A DNA stretch of 64,000 nt, taken from the NCBI GenBank assembly GCA_009779925.1, contig WRAZ01000008.1:1-64000 (forward strand), in the 5' to 3' direction. This stretch comes from Chitinivibrionia bacterium. GTDB lineage: Bacteria; Fibrobacterota; Chitinivibrionia; Chitinivibrionales; Chitinivibrionaceae. The notes beneath the pieces were generated by a model. It was not told the DNA's origin. It saw only the letters and a list, made by a program, of their open reading frames with translations, and searched no databases. A program made the position numbers and the translations under genes. Below, piece by piece: positions 8,799 through 17,439 of the stretch (position 1 is the first letter of the stretch; every line of letters begins with the position of its first letter).

Positions 8799-9142
8799 AA
8801 ACAACCTCCTAGAAGTTTATTGTTAAAAAAAATTCTAGCAGAAACAATCAACGGCTGTTCTGCCAAAACATAATTTTGCAACAAACTACGAATAGACCTT
8901 TTCATTGATAATAAACAACCAACTAACGGGTGGCAGACAGAACAGCCAATAAGGCAGTTCGCCAACCATAAAGTAGGTTGAATAAGAAATTTATGAAAAG
9001 CGGAGACAAAATCTCCACTATTCATAGTTTGTTGCGGTGAAAATATAATTTATTTCTGCGGTAGTATGGGGATTTTTTTTGTGTATTGTGTTTTTTTACT
9101 ATATGGCAATTAGTATTTTATCAGCAAATAAGGAGGATAATA
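8799..9142. other. Structured intergenic region with interleaved inverted repeats
   Basis: No convincing gene lies here. Two inverted repeats interleave. GGCTGTTCTG (8854-8863) pairs with CAGAACAGCC (8938-8947). GCAACAAACTACGAATAG (8877-8894) pairs with CTATTCATAGTTTGTTGC (9018-9035), 17 of 18 positions. The second pair could be the ends of a small inverted-repeat element of about 160 bp. No target-site duplication was evident. The right end of the region holds the promoter motif and ribosome binding site of the next gene. Confidence 0.5.
9105..9119 (+). promoter_or_regulatory. Recurrent promoter-like motif upstream of the YhcG-type gene
   Basis: The sequence GGCAATTAGTATTTT lies 23 bases before the proposed TTG start of the nuclease gene. 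It matches the motif upstream of tolB, argB and others on the opposite strand. Confidence 0.5.
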
Positions 9143-10201
9143 TTGACAAACAATAATAACACCCCAATAAAATCGACAGAAAACAGCGAAATAAGCGTCG
9201 ATATTTATAATAACATACGAAACACACTCGTAAAAGCGCGAACAAAAGCATATACCGCAATAAATTTTGCAATGGTTGAGGCGTATTGGAATATAGGACA
9301 GCAAATAGAAGAAGCCGTCGGCGAACGCGCTGAGTATGGTAAAGAGCTGTTGAAATACTTATCAGTGCAATTAATTTCAGAGTTTGGAAAAGGATTTGAT
9401 GAGAGAAGTTTGCGACGAATGCGCCAGTTTTTTCAAACTTTTTCAATTCGGGACACACTGTGGCCCGAATTGAATTGGTCGCATTATCGACTACTGATAA
9501 AGATTGAAGATAAATCGCGCAGAGAATTTTACGCGCAAGAATGTGCAAAAGAATTTTGGAGCGTTCGCCAATTAGAACGGCAGATTAACTCGTTTTTTTA
9601 CGAGCGACTGCTCGCAACGCAAAAAAGCGGCAAGGAAAGCGTTAGGCGCGAAATCCAAACGCTTGAGCCAAAAACTACCCCTGATTATATCCTAAAAGAC
9701 CCTTACATTTTGGAATTTCTCGACCTTAAAGAAAACCGCGATTATCACGAAAGCGAATTGGAGCAAAAACTTATCGACAAACTTCAGGATTTTATGCTTG
9801 AACTCGGAAAAGGTTTTTCTTTCGTGGCTCGACAAAAACGAATAACTACTGAAGGCGGCGAGCATTATTACATCGACCTTGTTTTTTATAATTATATATT
9901 AAAATGCTTTGTTGTCGTTGACCTTAAAACAAACAAACTGACTTATCAGGATGTCGGGCAAATCGATTTTTATGTGCGTTTATTTGACGATAAGGTCAAA
10001 CAGGCAAATGACAACCCGACAATCGGAATTATTCTCTGCGCAAGCAAGGACGAAAGCATTGTTAAATATTCCGTGCTCGCCGACAATGAAAATCTTTTTG
10101 CCTCGCAATATATGCTGTATTTGCCGACGGAAGAGGAATTGAAACTCGAATTAAAGCGAGAACGAGAACTGATAGAATTACAGCAAACAACGGAATTTTA
10201 G
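9143..10201 (+). CDS. YhcG/DUF1016-family PD-(D/E)XK nuclease-like protein
   Basis: A 352-residue member of the YhcG (DUF1016) family. The N-terminal half holds the helical DUF1016 region with 'AYWNIGQQIEE' and 'LRRMRQFFQ'. The C-terminal half is a PD-(D/E)XK nuclease fold with D245 in YIDLVFY and D260-x-K262 in VVDLKTN, then a GQIDFYV helix. In this family the usual catalytic Glu before Lys is often Glu; here it is Asp. The family is linked to DNA processing and is often found near restriction or defence genes, but its precise substrate is unknown. The start is the TTG at 9143, because AGGAGG lies 6 bases before it. The reading frame extends upstream without a ribosome binding site. hydF follows 8 bases later, with its ribosome binding site overlapping this stop codon. 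Confidence 0.88.
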   Translation: MTNNNNTPIKSTENSEISVDIYNNIRNTLVKARTKAYTAINFAMVEAYWNIGQQIEEAVGERAEYGKELLKYLSVQLISEFGKGFDERSLRRMRQFFQTFSIRDTLWPELNWSHYRLLIKIEDKSRREFYAQECAKEFWSVRQLERQINSFFYERLLATQKSGKESVRREIQTLEPKTTPDYILKDPYILEFLDLKENRDYHESELEQKLIDKLQDFMLELGKGFSFVARQKRITTEGGEHYYIDLVFYNYILKCFVVVDLKTNKLTYQDVGQIDFYVRLFDDKVKQANDNPTIGIILCASKDESIVKYSVLADNENLFASQYMLYLPTEEELKLELKRERELIELQQTTEF

Positions 10202-10209
10202 GAGAAACT

Positions 10210-11415
10210 ATGCAAAAAACGCCAAAATCGCTTCGCCTCAACATTGGGCTTTTCGGCAAAACAAACGTCGGGAAATCGTCTTTCTTGAATATGATAACTG
10301 GGCAGGCAACGTCTATAGTAAGCGAAATTCACGGAACTACCACCGACATCGTCGAAAAACCGATGGAACTTTTGCCTATCGGTCCCGTTTTATTTTTGGA
10401 CACCGCAGGGCTCGACGACAAATCCGATTTAGGCGAAAAACGCATTTCCCGCACCCAAAACGCAATCAAGCGCGCCGACATCGCAATAATAATAACCACC
10501 GCCGAATACGACAAAACCGACATCGAAATAGCCAAAAACATAGCCGCCGAAAACATTCCGCTGATAATTGTTTTCAATAAATCGGATATTGCAGAGCCGA
10601 GCGACAAAGCAAAAAGCGAATTTGAGAAATTGGGCAAAATCATCGTTGTTTCAAGCACCGACAAAAGCAAAAAAGAGCAAAACATTGTCGCGTTCAAAGA
10701 AAAACTACTCGAAATCGTTCCCGACGAATTTATTATCCCTCCTCCTCTTTTAAGCGATGTTGTAAACGCGGAAAAACACGTTGTGCTTATTGTTCCCATA
10801 GACATTCAAGCCCCAAAAGGTCGCCTGATACTCCCGCAAGTTCAAGCAATTCGCGATATTTTGGACGTAAATGCCGTAGTTTCAATAACGCAAGAAAACA
10901 CCTACAAACAACTTTTACAAAACCTAAAAACTCCCCCCGATTTGGTAGTTTGCGATAGTCAAGTGGTGGATTTTACGGCAAAAAACACTCCCGAAGGCAT
11001 AAATTTAACCACTTTTTCCATAGTTTTCGCAAGAAACAAAGGCGATTTATCGACATTTATTGAGGGCGCAAAGGCAATAGCAAAATTAACGTCCGAAGAT
11101 AAAATTTTAATATCCGAAGCCTGCACGCATCACCCGCTCGACCAAGATATAGGCAGAGTGAAAATCCCGAAAATCTTGGAGAAAAAATTGGGATTTGCGC
11201 CGAAAATCGATTTTTGCGCAGGAAAGGACTTTCCACTAGACCTGCAAAACTACTCGCTCGTAATTCATTGCGGCGGCTGTATGCTCACCCGTCGAGAAAT
11301 GCTTGTGCGAATGGAGCAATGCAAACAAAAAGGCGTTGCAATAACAAATTTCGGAGTGGCGATTTCGTTTTTGCAGGGAGTTGGAGAGAGAGCGGTGAAG
11401 GTGTTTGAGAGTTAA
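10210..11415 (+). CDS. hydF: [FeFe]-hydrogenase H-cluster maturation GTPase HydF
   Basis: A 401-residue HydF, the scaffold GTPase on which the di-iron subcluster of [FeFe] hydrogenase is assembled with HydE and HydG. The N-terminal GTPase domain has the P-loop GKTNVGKS (16-23), a DTAG G3 motif and NKSD G4 motif. The C-terminal iron-sulfur site is intact: C305-T-H307 and H353-C354-G-G-C357, matching the CxH...HCxxC signature that separates HydF from Era/TrmE-like GTPases. No hydE, hydG or hydrogenase gene lies within the window, so they must be elsewhere in the genome. The gene starts 8 bases after the YhcG-type gene, with TAGGAG as ribosome binding site, so the two may share a transcript. Confidence 0.95.
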   Translation: MQKTPKSLRLNIGLFGKTNVGKSSFLNMITGQATSIVSEIHGTTTDIVEKPMELLPIGPVLFLDTAGLDDKSDLGEKRISRTQNAIKRADIAIIITTAEYDKTDIEIAKNIAAENIPLIIVFNKSDIAEPSDKAKSEFEKLGKIIVVSSTDKSKKEQNIVAFKEKLLEIVPDEFIIPPPLLSDVVNAEKHVVLIVPIDIQAPKGRLILPQVQAIRDILDVNAVVSITQENTYKQLLQNLKTPPDLVVCDSQVVDFTAKNTPEGINLTTFSIVFARNKGDLSTFIEGAKAIAKLTSEDKILISEACTHHPLDQDIGRVKIPKILEKKLGFAPKIDFCAGKDFPLDLQNYSLVIHCGGCMLTRREMLVRMEQCKQKGVAITNFGVAISFLQGVGERAVKVFES

Positions 11416-11421
11416 AGCGCT

Positions 11422-11703
11422 TTATTCTACGCCTAATGTTTCGCGATGTGTTCCTATTGCTACCGCCAATAAAATAAGTTCTTCTTTCTGCACTCTGTAA
11501 ACTAAAAGCCAATCAGGCTCTATATGGCATTCACGAAAACCTGCTTTATTACCTGTCAATTTGTGGTCAAGGTATTTTCTCGGCAACGGTTTTCCTGCCG
11601 CTAAAGTATTTAAGACAAAATTAAGTTCGTTTATGTTTTTACCACGCTTGATTGCACGAGCCATACCCTGTTTCATTTTTTTTGTGTATCTGATCCTTAA
11701 CAT
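11422..11703 (-). CDS. YafQ/RelE-family mRNA interferase toxin
   Basis: A 93-residue type II toxin of the YafQ branch of the RelE superfamily, which cleaves mRNA on the ribosome. The family hallmarks are clear: 'KPLPRKYLDHKLTGNKAGFRECHIEPDWLLVYR' spans about residues 37-70 (given here as landmarks) and 'GTHRETLG' lies near the C-terminus, with candidate catalytic histidines in ECHIEP and GTH. The start codon overlaps the antitoxin stop as TAATG, so translation is coupled. It converges on hydF with only six bases between stops. Confidence 0.92.
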   Translation of the reverse strand: MLRIRYTKKMKQGMARAIKRGKNINELNFVLNTLAAGKPLPRKYLDHKLTGNKAGFRECHIEPDWLLVYRVQKEELILLAVAIGTHRETLGVE

Positions 11704-12026
11704 TAACGATGATCCTTTAACATATCCGACGTAGCCTCTTCCGCCGTATCAAACGGTCCGTAAAGATTTGTGCCGTTTAGCGCGTCTCTCATCGCTTCTT
11801 CTAAAGTTTGCTCGTCTTCATCACAATCGTATATTCCAACGCATTCTGTTCCCGACAAACCGTCATTTTTATAATTGGGAACCGCCATAAACGGAAAAAG
11901 AGTATTAGTTTTGACTGCGGAATAAATATACATTTTTACTGCTGTATCTATGTCAAGCCCATAACTGCCGAACAAGTTATCCGCCGCAAATTTTACGTCG
12001 TTGTCAATATCTACCGTCATTGTCAT
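11703..12026 (-). CDS. RelB/DinJ-family antitoxin
   Basis: A 107-residue antitoxin partner of the YafQ-type toxin. The N-terminal 50 residues form the ribbon-helix-helix RelB/DinJ domain, with a first strand MTMTVDID and the helix pair ending 'DTAVKMYIYSAVKTNTLFPF', which is characteristic. An acidic C-terminal half would wrap the toxin. The start is set at the ATG preceded by AAGGAGG 8 bases upstream; an upstream in-frame ATG has no such site. As in related pairs, the complex likely represses its own promoter, which probably includes the motif at 12063-12077. Confidence 0.88.
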   Translation of the reverse strand: MTMTVDIDNDVKFAADNLFGSYGLDIDTAVKMYIYSAVKTNTLFPFMAVPNYKNDGLSGTECVGIYDCDEDEQTLEEAMRDALNGTNLYGPFDTAEEATSDMLKDHR

Positions 12027-12062
12027 AAAAAACCTCCTTGTAAAAGTCCTTATTTTAACCAA

Positions 12063-12077
12063 AAGATACTATTTGCC
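12063..12077 (-). promoter_or_regulatory. Recurrent promoter-like motif upstream of relB-yafQ
   Basis: On the minus strand it reads GGCAAATAGTATCTT, 36 bases before the antitoxin start. It has one mismatch to the window consensus GGCANNTAGTATTTT. Confidence 0.5.
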
Positions 12078-12090
12078 ACAAGTTGCCGAC

Positions 12091-12125
12091 AAAAAAACGG
12101 CGACTTTCTCAAATCGCCGTTTTTT
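12091..12125. terminator. Bidirectional-looking terminator after the DJ-1 gene
   Basis: AAAAAAACGGCGA and TCGCCGTTTTTT form a stem with a 10-base loop, with T runs in both orientations. On the minus strand it follows the DJ-1 family gene by about 50 bases and precedes the antitoxin promoter. Confidence 0.8.
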
Positions 12126-12178
12126 AATCAATCCATAAAGCGCAAGTTTTATCTTCTCACGTTAATTCTTTTCCGATA

Positions 12179-12721
12179 TTAGTAATAAATCTTATCCAAA
12201 ACAGCCGCGGCTTCCTCTTCGTCTAAAAGGGTTGCTATTATTACGTATGCAAAATCAACAGATGTTCCCGCGGCTTTGCTTGTTATTATGTTTTCGTCTT
12301 GAACAACCGCATCATCCAAATATTCTGCGCCTGAAATTTCTTTTTCGACCGACGGGAAGCAGGTGAATTTGCGTTTTTTCAGAATTCCCGCTTTTGCCAA
12401 AATTTTTGGGGCGGCGCAAATTGCGCAACAAAGTTTTTCGGCGGCAAAATAATCTTTCACGGCTTGAACTACGTCGCCGCTTTCAAGCAGGTTCGTCGTT
12501 CCGGGCATTCCTCCGGGTAAAATTATCGCGTCGAAATTCTTGTGTTTGTTGAGGTCGAATACCTCGTCGCAGACAATTTCTACGTTGCGCGACGATTTAA
12601 TTTGCTTTTTACCAAGCCCCGCAACCAAAACCTCTATCCCCGCGCGACGAAGCAGGTCGATAGGCGCGATTGCCTCAATTTCTTCAAACCCGTCCGCTAA
12701 AATTATAACTGCGCTTGCCAT
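12179..12721 (-). CDS. DJ-1/PfpI-family protein
   Basis: A 180-residue DJ-1/ThiJ/PfpI superfamily protein of the YajL/DJ-1 branch. The conserved Glu sits in ADGFEEIEA near the N-terminus. The nucleophile-elbow Cys is in CCAICAAPKIL at about residues 95-105. Relatives act as redox-sensing chaperones or have been proposed as deglycases; the actual activity here is not determined by sequence. The start is the ATG with AAAGGAAT just upstream; a reading 12 codons longer lacks a ribosome binding site. It is a single gene with its own promoter motif upstream and a terminator downstream. Confidence 0.9.
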   Translation of the reverse strand: MASAVIILADGFEEIEAIAPIDLLRRAGIEVLVAGLGKKQIKSSRNVEIVCDEVFDLNKHKNFDAIILPGGMPGTTNLLESGDVVQAVKDYFAAEKLCCAICAAPKILAKAGILKKRKFTCFPSVEKEISGAEYLDDAVVQDENIITSKAAGTSVDFAYVIIATLLDEEEAAAVLDKIYY

Positions 12722-12755
12722 ATTATTCCTTTCATTTTTTTCGTTTTTTTTCCAC

Positions 12756-12770
12756 AAAATACTATCCGCC
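12756..12770 (-). promoter_or_regulatory. Recurrent promoter-like motif upstream of the DJ-1 gene
   Basis: On the minus strand it reads GGCGGATAGTATTTT, 34 bases before the start codon of the DJ-1 family gene. Confidence 0.5.
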
Positions 12771-12898
12771 GTTATGCGTCCACAGAAAAAAAGTCGGCTA
12801 AATACGGTAAAAAGTCATTTTTCTTTTAATTATATATACTATATGCGTTTGCAAAATATTATTTTTCTATGATTTTTTACATTATTTTGGAGGTATCT

Positions 12899-14563
12899 AT
12901 GCCGAAAACGGCTAAAAAAACTGATATCATTGATGCTAAACCAAAGACAGGCGTCGGTATTTGGATAAGTTTAAAACTCTTATTCACATCCTTTGTCATT
13001 ATGTTAGGACTTTCGGTGGCGGTAAGCGCAGTTTTCATATTTTTGTTTCGACCCGTTTCGCAAAAAACAGTCGAAATGTATCTTGCGGAAAAAAGTGCGC
13101 AAATATCATATCAAATAAAACTTGTTTTTGAAAAAGCGCTCGACGACACGCGTCTTAATGCAAGAAATTTATCGATTATCCACAGAGACATAAGTCGCGG
13201 GCGCGTAATCGAAATGATGGTGGACTGGCTAAGAAACAAGCAGGAGTACAAGGCGGTTTTTGTGAATTTTGCACCGGGAATGTTCGACAATCAGGACGCT
13301 CATTTTGCACGCGACACAAGATTCGTAAACGGAATATTCGCAACCCATATTTCGCAGGCAAGCGACGGCATAAGAGTAGCGGCGGACACAAGAGATTTTA
13401 TGACATCGGACAAATTCAGAATACCTTTTGAGACGCAGAGGTCGTATATTTCCGCCCCCACACAAGTGCAAATTGCACAAGGCAGAGGCGACTACTATCT
13501 GCTTATGCGCATTTCATCGCCCATTATTTTCAACGGTTTTTCGATAGGGGCAGTCGGCGTTGACTACGCAATGGACGACATATTGTCGCTTATATCAGGG
13601 CTTTCGGTTTTGGATAATCCGAGGGGCTTCGTCTCTTTGGCTTTGAGCGACGGCTTCATTATTGCATCGCGCGACCCGTCTCTTATATACAGAAATATAT
13701 CGGAATTTGTGCCTATGTTCGACAGACCTCGTTTTGAAGAAAACCTTTCCCGCTCCGAAGCAAATTTCGCTATGGCAACCAATTTTCCAAGCGAAGACAA
13801 ATTATTCGGCAGACATATGCTCTCCGCATTTCATAAATTTTCGATAAATGACACCGAAAAATCTTTTATAGTAATGGCTTCTATTCCCGAAGACGACGTA
13901 TTTGCCGCAATAAACGAAGCAACAAAATATGCGGCGGCGGCGGCAGGATTTTTAATGTTTCTGGGACTTTTTATCCTTTTTGTGCTTATCAGATTAACGG
14001 TAATCGCGCCTATTATTTCTCAGATGAAAACCATAGAAAAACTGAGCATAACCGACGCACTTACAGGGCTTGCCAATCGCAGACACTTTGAAAACACGTT
14101 TAGTCGCGAATGGAAACTTGCCATCCGAAATAAGAAACCGATTGCGTTTCTTATGCTTGACGCGGACAAATTTAAGACCTATAACGACACTTACGGACAC
14201 CCCCAAGGCGACAAACTTCTGATTGCCCTCTCGACAGTCCTGAAAAGAGCGCTTCACAGACCGTCCGACCTCCCGGGGCGACTTGGCGGCGAAGAATTCG
14301 GTGTATTGCTCCCCAATACCGATTTGGCGGGAGCGGTGCATTTGGGCGAGTTAATTCGCGCAGAGGTCGAAAAACTTCGCGTAAAAGTTCCCGAAACAGG
14401 CAAAATTACGACTACTACGGTAAGTATAGGCGCGGCTTCAATGCTCCCCGTAATGGGCGACTCTTTCGAAAAAATCATGAAAATCGCCGACGAACACCTA
14501 TACACCGCAAAAGAAACGGGAAGAAACAGGGTTTACAGCGATTTGAGCAAAGAGAACGCCTGA
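12899..14563 (+). CDS. Membrane diguanylate cyclase with Cache-type sensor
   Basis: A 554-residue inner-membrane protein that makes cyclic di-GMP. A first membrane segment lies at about residues 19-45. A roughly 300-residue periplasmic sensor region of double-Cache type follows ('GAVGVDYAMDDILSLI' is typical of its second half). A second membrane segment spans about 344-368. The C-terminal GGDEF domain has the active-site loop GGEEF at 463-467, the form usually seen in active enzymes. The start is the ATG preceded by GGAGG 6 bases upstream. The signal it senses is unknown. The exported DUF4434 protein begins 17 bases after its stop, so the two may be co-transcribed. Confidence 0.93.
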   Translation: MPKTAKKTDIIDAKPKTGVGIWISLKLLFTSFVIMLGLSVAVSAVFIFLFRPVSQKTVEMYLAEKSAQISYQIKLVFEKALDDTRLNARNLSIIHRDISRGRVIEMMVDWLRNKQEYKAVFVNFAPGMFDNQDAHFARDTRFVNGIFATHISQASDGIRVAADTRDFMTSDKFRIPFETQRSYISAPTQVQIAQGRGDYYLLMRISSPIIFNGFSIGAVGVDYAMDDILSLISGLSVLDNPRGFVSLALSDGFIIASRDPSLIYRNISEFVPMFDRPRFEENLSRSEANFAMATNFPSEDKLFGRHMLSAFHKFSINDTEKSFIVMASIPEDDVFAAINEATKYAAAAAGFLMFLGLFILFVLIRLTVIAPIISQMKTIEKLSITDALTGLANRRHFENTFSREWKLAIRNKKPIAFLMLDADKFKTYNDTYGHPQGDKLLIALSTVLKRALHRPSDLPGRLGGEEFGVLLPNTDLAGAVHLGELIRAEVEKLRVKVPETGKITTTTVSIGAASMLPVMGDSFEKIMKIADEHLYTAKETGRNRVYSDLSKENA

Positions 14564-14580
14564 TAAACGGGAGGATTATT

Positions 14581-16044
14581 ATGAAATTCAAGTTTTTGAC
14601 GACGTTTCTTGTTTTTTTCAGCATAAGCTTTGCTCAGTGGATGCCGAGTCCTGTCCCACCACACATTAACGGCTTTTTCGTTCAGCCGATGCTTGGATAC
14701 GGGATACCTGATTATCGAGGAAACTTTAGAACGCAAGAACATTACGACGACTGGATAAAATCTATGGCAGATGTCGGCGCAACTATGCTTTTTATTCAGT
14801 GGGTCGGACATTACGAAGAAAATATGGGCTGGTTTGCCGATGCTTACGGCGGTTCTTCCCACGGCGATTTTTTCTATTATAATCATAATTTAACTCCCAT
14901 AAACGGCATTCCCGTTAATTCGTGGATGCCCGCAATAGAGGCGTGGACAGGTTCAAACATAACTCCAATTCAACGAATGCTTGACGCAGGACAAAAAAAC
15001 GGCGTTGATATTTGGCTCGGCTTATATTTAAGCGAAAAAGGGCAATTTAATTGGTGGAATGCGGTCAGCGACAACAACATAACAGCCGCAGACAGTGCGA
15101 CTTTCCGCTATCACGTAGAGCGAAACGTTGCCTTGGTACAGGATTTAATTGCACAATACGGAGACCACCCTGCACTCGGCGGATTTTATTATCCCATAGA
15201 AATTGCAAATTTGGGCTTTGAAAAAGAAGAAAACTGGGACTTGCTCGCTTGGATTTTAGACAGCGTTGCAACCGAAGTTCACAGATTATCGGACAAAAGA
15301 TTAGCGATTTCGCCGTTTTTTAATGTCAGACTGACAAACGCGCAAGAATGGGGCAGAATGTGGGATTATGTCTTGGCGCGCTCCGCAATCGACATAATTA
15401 TACTTCAGGACGGAGTAGGAGTTGAGCCACAGACGGCAAATCAGATTTCACCTTTTTTTGAAGCGGTAGCAAAAGCAAGCAGAAATAACGACAAAGAGTT
15501 TTGGGGCAATGTGGAATTGTTTACAAATACAAGCGGCGACAGAGGAGTTATGCAAGCAAAGCCCGCAACCATAAACGAAGTTTTATCGCGATTAAACGAG
15601 ATAGAGGAAACATTACGCCATACACAAACCGCCACTACCACATTTGTATGCTTCAGTTTTCTTTCGATGGACCCGTTTGTGGAGAGAACGCCGTTTGACG
15701 ACCAATATCCGCTAAGCGCGCGCAGGCAACTTTATAACGATTACAAAGAATTTTACGAAAAATATGTTAAATGGGACCATAATTCAATAAATCCAAATAG
15801 AGCGCGACAAAGTTCTAGAAGAAATTACAGAATTTCAGTTTCGGGAGCAAATATCTCGGTAAGCGGGTTGCAAAGACCAACGCCTTACCAAATAATAACG
15901 CCGAACGGAAAAGTTGTTTCGCACGGAATTGCGGAAAACGGCGCAGTAATAAATTCTCAGCTCACATCTGCGGGAGTTTACATTTTTATGTTAATGTCGA
16001 GAGACGGTACACCTATAAGACAAAAGATTTTGAACAGACGATAA
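14581..16044 (+). CDS. Exported DUF4434 glycosidase-like protein with sorting tail
   Basis: A 487-residue secreted protein. A signal peptide (MKFKFLTTFLVFFSISFAQ) is followed by a TIM-barrel-like region of DUF4434 type, visible in 'GFFVQPMLGYG', 'MADVGATMLFIQWVGHYE', 'IWLGLYLSE' and 'DHPALGGFYYPIE'. DUF4434 proteins are suspected glycoside hydrolases; the catalytic residues were not confirmed here. The last 70 or so residues form a beta-rich tail (about 415-487, with 'TPYQIITPNGKVVSHG' and 'AGVYIFMLMSRDGTPIRQKIL') resembling the Por_Secre_tail sorting domains on the deacetylases in this window. It is therefore probably exported to the surface or medium, perhaps for polysaccharide use. The start has GGAGG about 9 bases upstream. 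Confidence 0.8.
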   Translation: MKFKFLTTFLVFFSISFAQWMPSPVPPHINGFFVQPMLGYGIPDYRGNFRTQEHYDDWIKSMADVGATMLFIQWVGHYEENMGWFADAYGGSSHGDFFYYNHNLTPINGIPVNSWMPAIEAWTGSNITPIQRMLDAGQKNGVDIWLGLYLSEKGQFNWWNAVSDNNITAADSATFRYHVERNVALVQDLIAQYGDHPALGGFYYPIEIANLGFEKEENWDLLAWILDSVATEVHRLSDKRLAISPFFNVRLTNAQEWGRMWDYVLARSAIDIIILQDGVGVEPQTANQISPFFEAVAKASRNNDKEFWGNVELFTNTSGDRGVMQAKPATINEVLSRLNEIEETLRHTQTATTTFVCFSFLSMDPFVERTPFDDQYPLSARRQLYNDYKEFYEKYVKWDHNSINPNRARQSSRRNYRISVSGANISVSGLQRPTPYQIITPNGKVVSHGIAENGAVINSQLTSAGVYIFMLMSRDGTPIRQKILNRR

Positions 16045-16071
16045 AGAGATGATTTTAAGAAGGAGTAATTT

Positions 16072-16713
16072 ATGGAAACCGTAATAATCCAACCAAAAAG
16101 GCAAAGATTTGAAATAGTATTTATGCTTTTGTCGGTCGTTGTAATTTTGGCGACGGCAAAAATTTTATTTGCTGTAAATAACTCTATGAGAAACGAAAGA
16201 GCGCAACTCAGACCTCATCAGATGGACGCTTTTTTGGAACTTTCGGGACACGACCAAGGGATTTTTTCCGACCTTTTCAGCGCCGCGCTCGAAATTGAAG
16301 CGCTTCATCGCGAAAGCGGCGAAGTCTGGCCCTCGATAACGGAACTGCAAGACCCTGATTTGGCGCTTGCTCCGTTTACCGAAGACGCTCTTTGGCGAGC
16401 CCGCGGACAGCACAGATGGTCGATTTTCAGGCAAGACCACGGCAATGTTCACCGCGCAATTTATGTAGGCAGGTCGAGCAATGAAAATACAGCGGGCAAC
16501 TTTTTGATTTTGACGGAGCATTTTCACACTATGGACGGCGCCGAATTTATAGGAATGAACCGCGCTCGCCCATATACAATCTGGTTTAACGCGGAATGGT
16601 CGCTTCCCAACGCAAGCAATATATCCGAAGGAACGCTGATTGCGGCGGGTTGGCGAGAAGCCGTTCCATTTACAGGAAACGACGAACTAAGAAGACTTGG
16701 AAGGCGGCAGTAA
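16072..16713 (+). CDS. Membrane-anchored protein linked to metal ABC transporter
   Basis: A 213-residue protein with one N-terminal membrane anchor (about residues 14-34) and the rest on the periplasmic side. The soluble part has 'RWSIFRQDHGNVHRAIYVG' and 'TIWFNAEW'. From memory it resembles DUF6162, a family found beside zinc/manganese ABC transporter genes in proteobacteria; this match should be treated as provisional. It is followed directly by the transporter ATPase: the ATG of that gene comes immediately after this stop codon. The position where a ZnuA-type binding protein gene would be expected is occupied by this gene instead. AAGGAG lies about 8 bases before the ATG. Confidence 0.7.
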   Translation: METVIIQPKRQRFEIVFMLLSVVVILATAKILFAVNNSMRNERAQLRPHQMDAFLELSGHDQGIFSDLFSAALEIEALHRESGEVWPSITELQDPDLALAPFTEDALWRARGQHRWSIFRQDHGNVHRAIYVGRSSNENTAGNFLILTEHFHTMDGAEFIGMNRARPYTIWFNAEWSLPNASNISEGTLIAAGWREAVPFTGNDELRRLGRRQ

Positions 16714-17436
16714 ATGACAGTCGATACAAAAAAAGGCGTAAATATCACCGTAGAAAACTTATACGTAGCATTCGGAAAAAACGAGGTTCTGAAAAACATA
16801 AATTTTAGAGCGAACGCAGGCGAAATCCATTGCATTATAGGACCAAACGGCGGCGGAAAAACCACTTTTATCCGTTCGCTTCTGGGGCACACGCATCACA
16901 GCGGCAAAATCACATTCGAGTGGCTCGACAAAAAAGGCGTTATCGGATATGTCCCGCAAATTATAAACATAGACAAAACGCTTCCGATAAACGTGCTGGA
17001 CTTTATTGCGCTTTGCATTCAAAAACGCCCCGCATTTCTTGGAATAGACAAAAAATTCAAAAAACAAGTCGATGAAATTTTGGAAAATCTCGATATGAAA
17101 AGCAAGGCAAAATACCTTTTTTCGGAGCTTTCGGGCGGCGAAAGACAGCGGGTTTTGTTTGCGCAAGCGTTAATTCCGACCCCGCAGTTGCTAATTCTTG
17201 ACGAGCCAATGAACAGCATCGACAAAAGCGGTGCAGAAGCGTTTTCGCGGATTATCGGCGACCTCAAAAATAGCGGCGCAACAATAATTTGGATACACCA
17301 CGACCTTTCTCAAGTGCAAAAAACAGCCGACAAGGTGACCTGCATAAACAGAAGCGTAGTCTTTTCGGGCGACCCCAAAAGCGTTATGGACGAAAAAAAT
17401 CTGCTGAAAATCTTTTCATCGCGGCAAGGAGAGTAA
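16714..17436 (+). CDS. Zinc/manganese-type ABC transporter ATP-binding protein
   Basis: A 240-residue ABC ATPase of the metal (ZnuC/MntB-like) group. Walker A is GPNGGGKTT at 43-51, the signature motif is LSGGERQR, and Walker B is LLILDEPMNSID with D163-E164. It powers uptake through the adjacent membrane protein. It starts directly at the preceding stop and is followed after 3 bases by the permease gene, so the three genes form one operon. Substrate (zinc, manganese or iron) cannot be decided from sequence alone. Confidence 0.92.
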   Translation: MTVDTKKGVNITVENLYVAFGKNEVLKNINFRANAGEIHCIIGPNGGGKTTFIRSLLGHTHHSGKITFEWLDKKGVIGYVPQIINIDKTLPINVLDFIALCIQKRPAFLGIDKKFKKQVDEILENLDMKSKAKYLFSELSGGERQRVLFAQALIPTPQLLILDEPMNSIDKSGAEAFSRIIGDLKNSGATIIWIHHDLSQVQKTADKVTCINRSVVFSGDPKSVMDEKNLLKIFSSRQGE

Positions 17437-17439
17437 TTT

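Noticed and set aside
8795-9025. 76-codon open frame in the structured gap before the YhcG-type gene
   Set aside because: It is made of the inverted-repeat sequence, lacks a ribosome binding site and overlaps the start of the better-supported 47-codon gene.
8854-9035. Possible retron or integron attC site
   Set aside because: No reverse transcriptase or integrase gene nearby, and the attC core consensus was not found.
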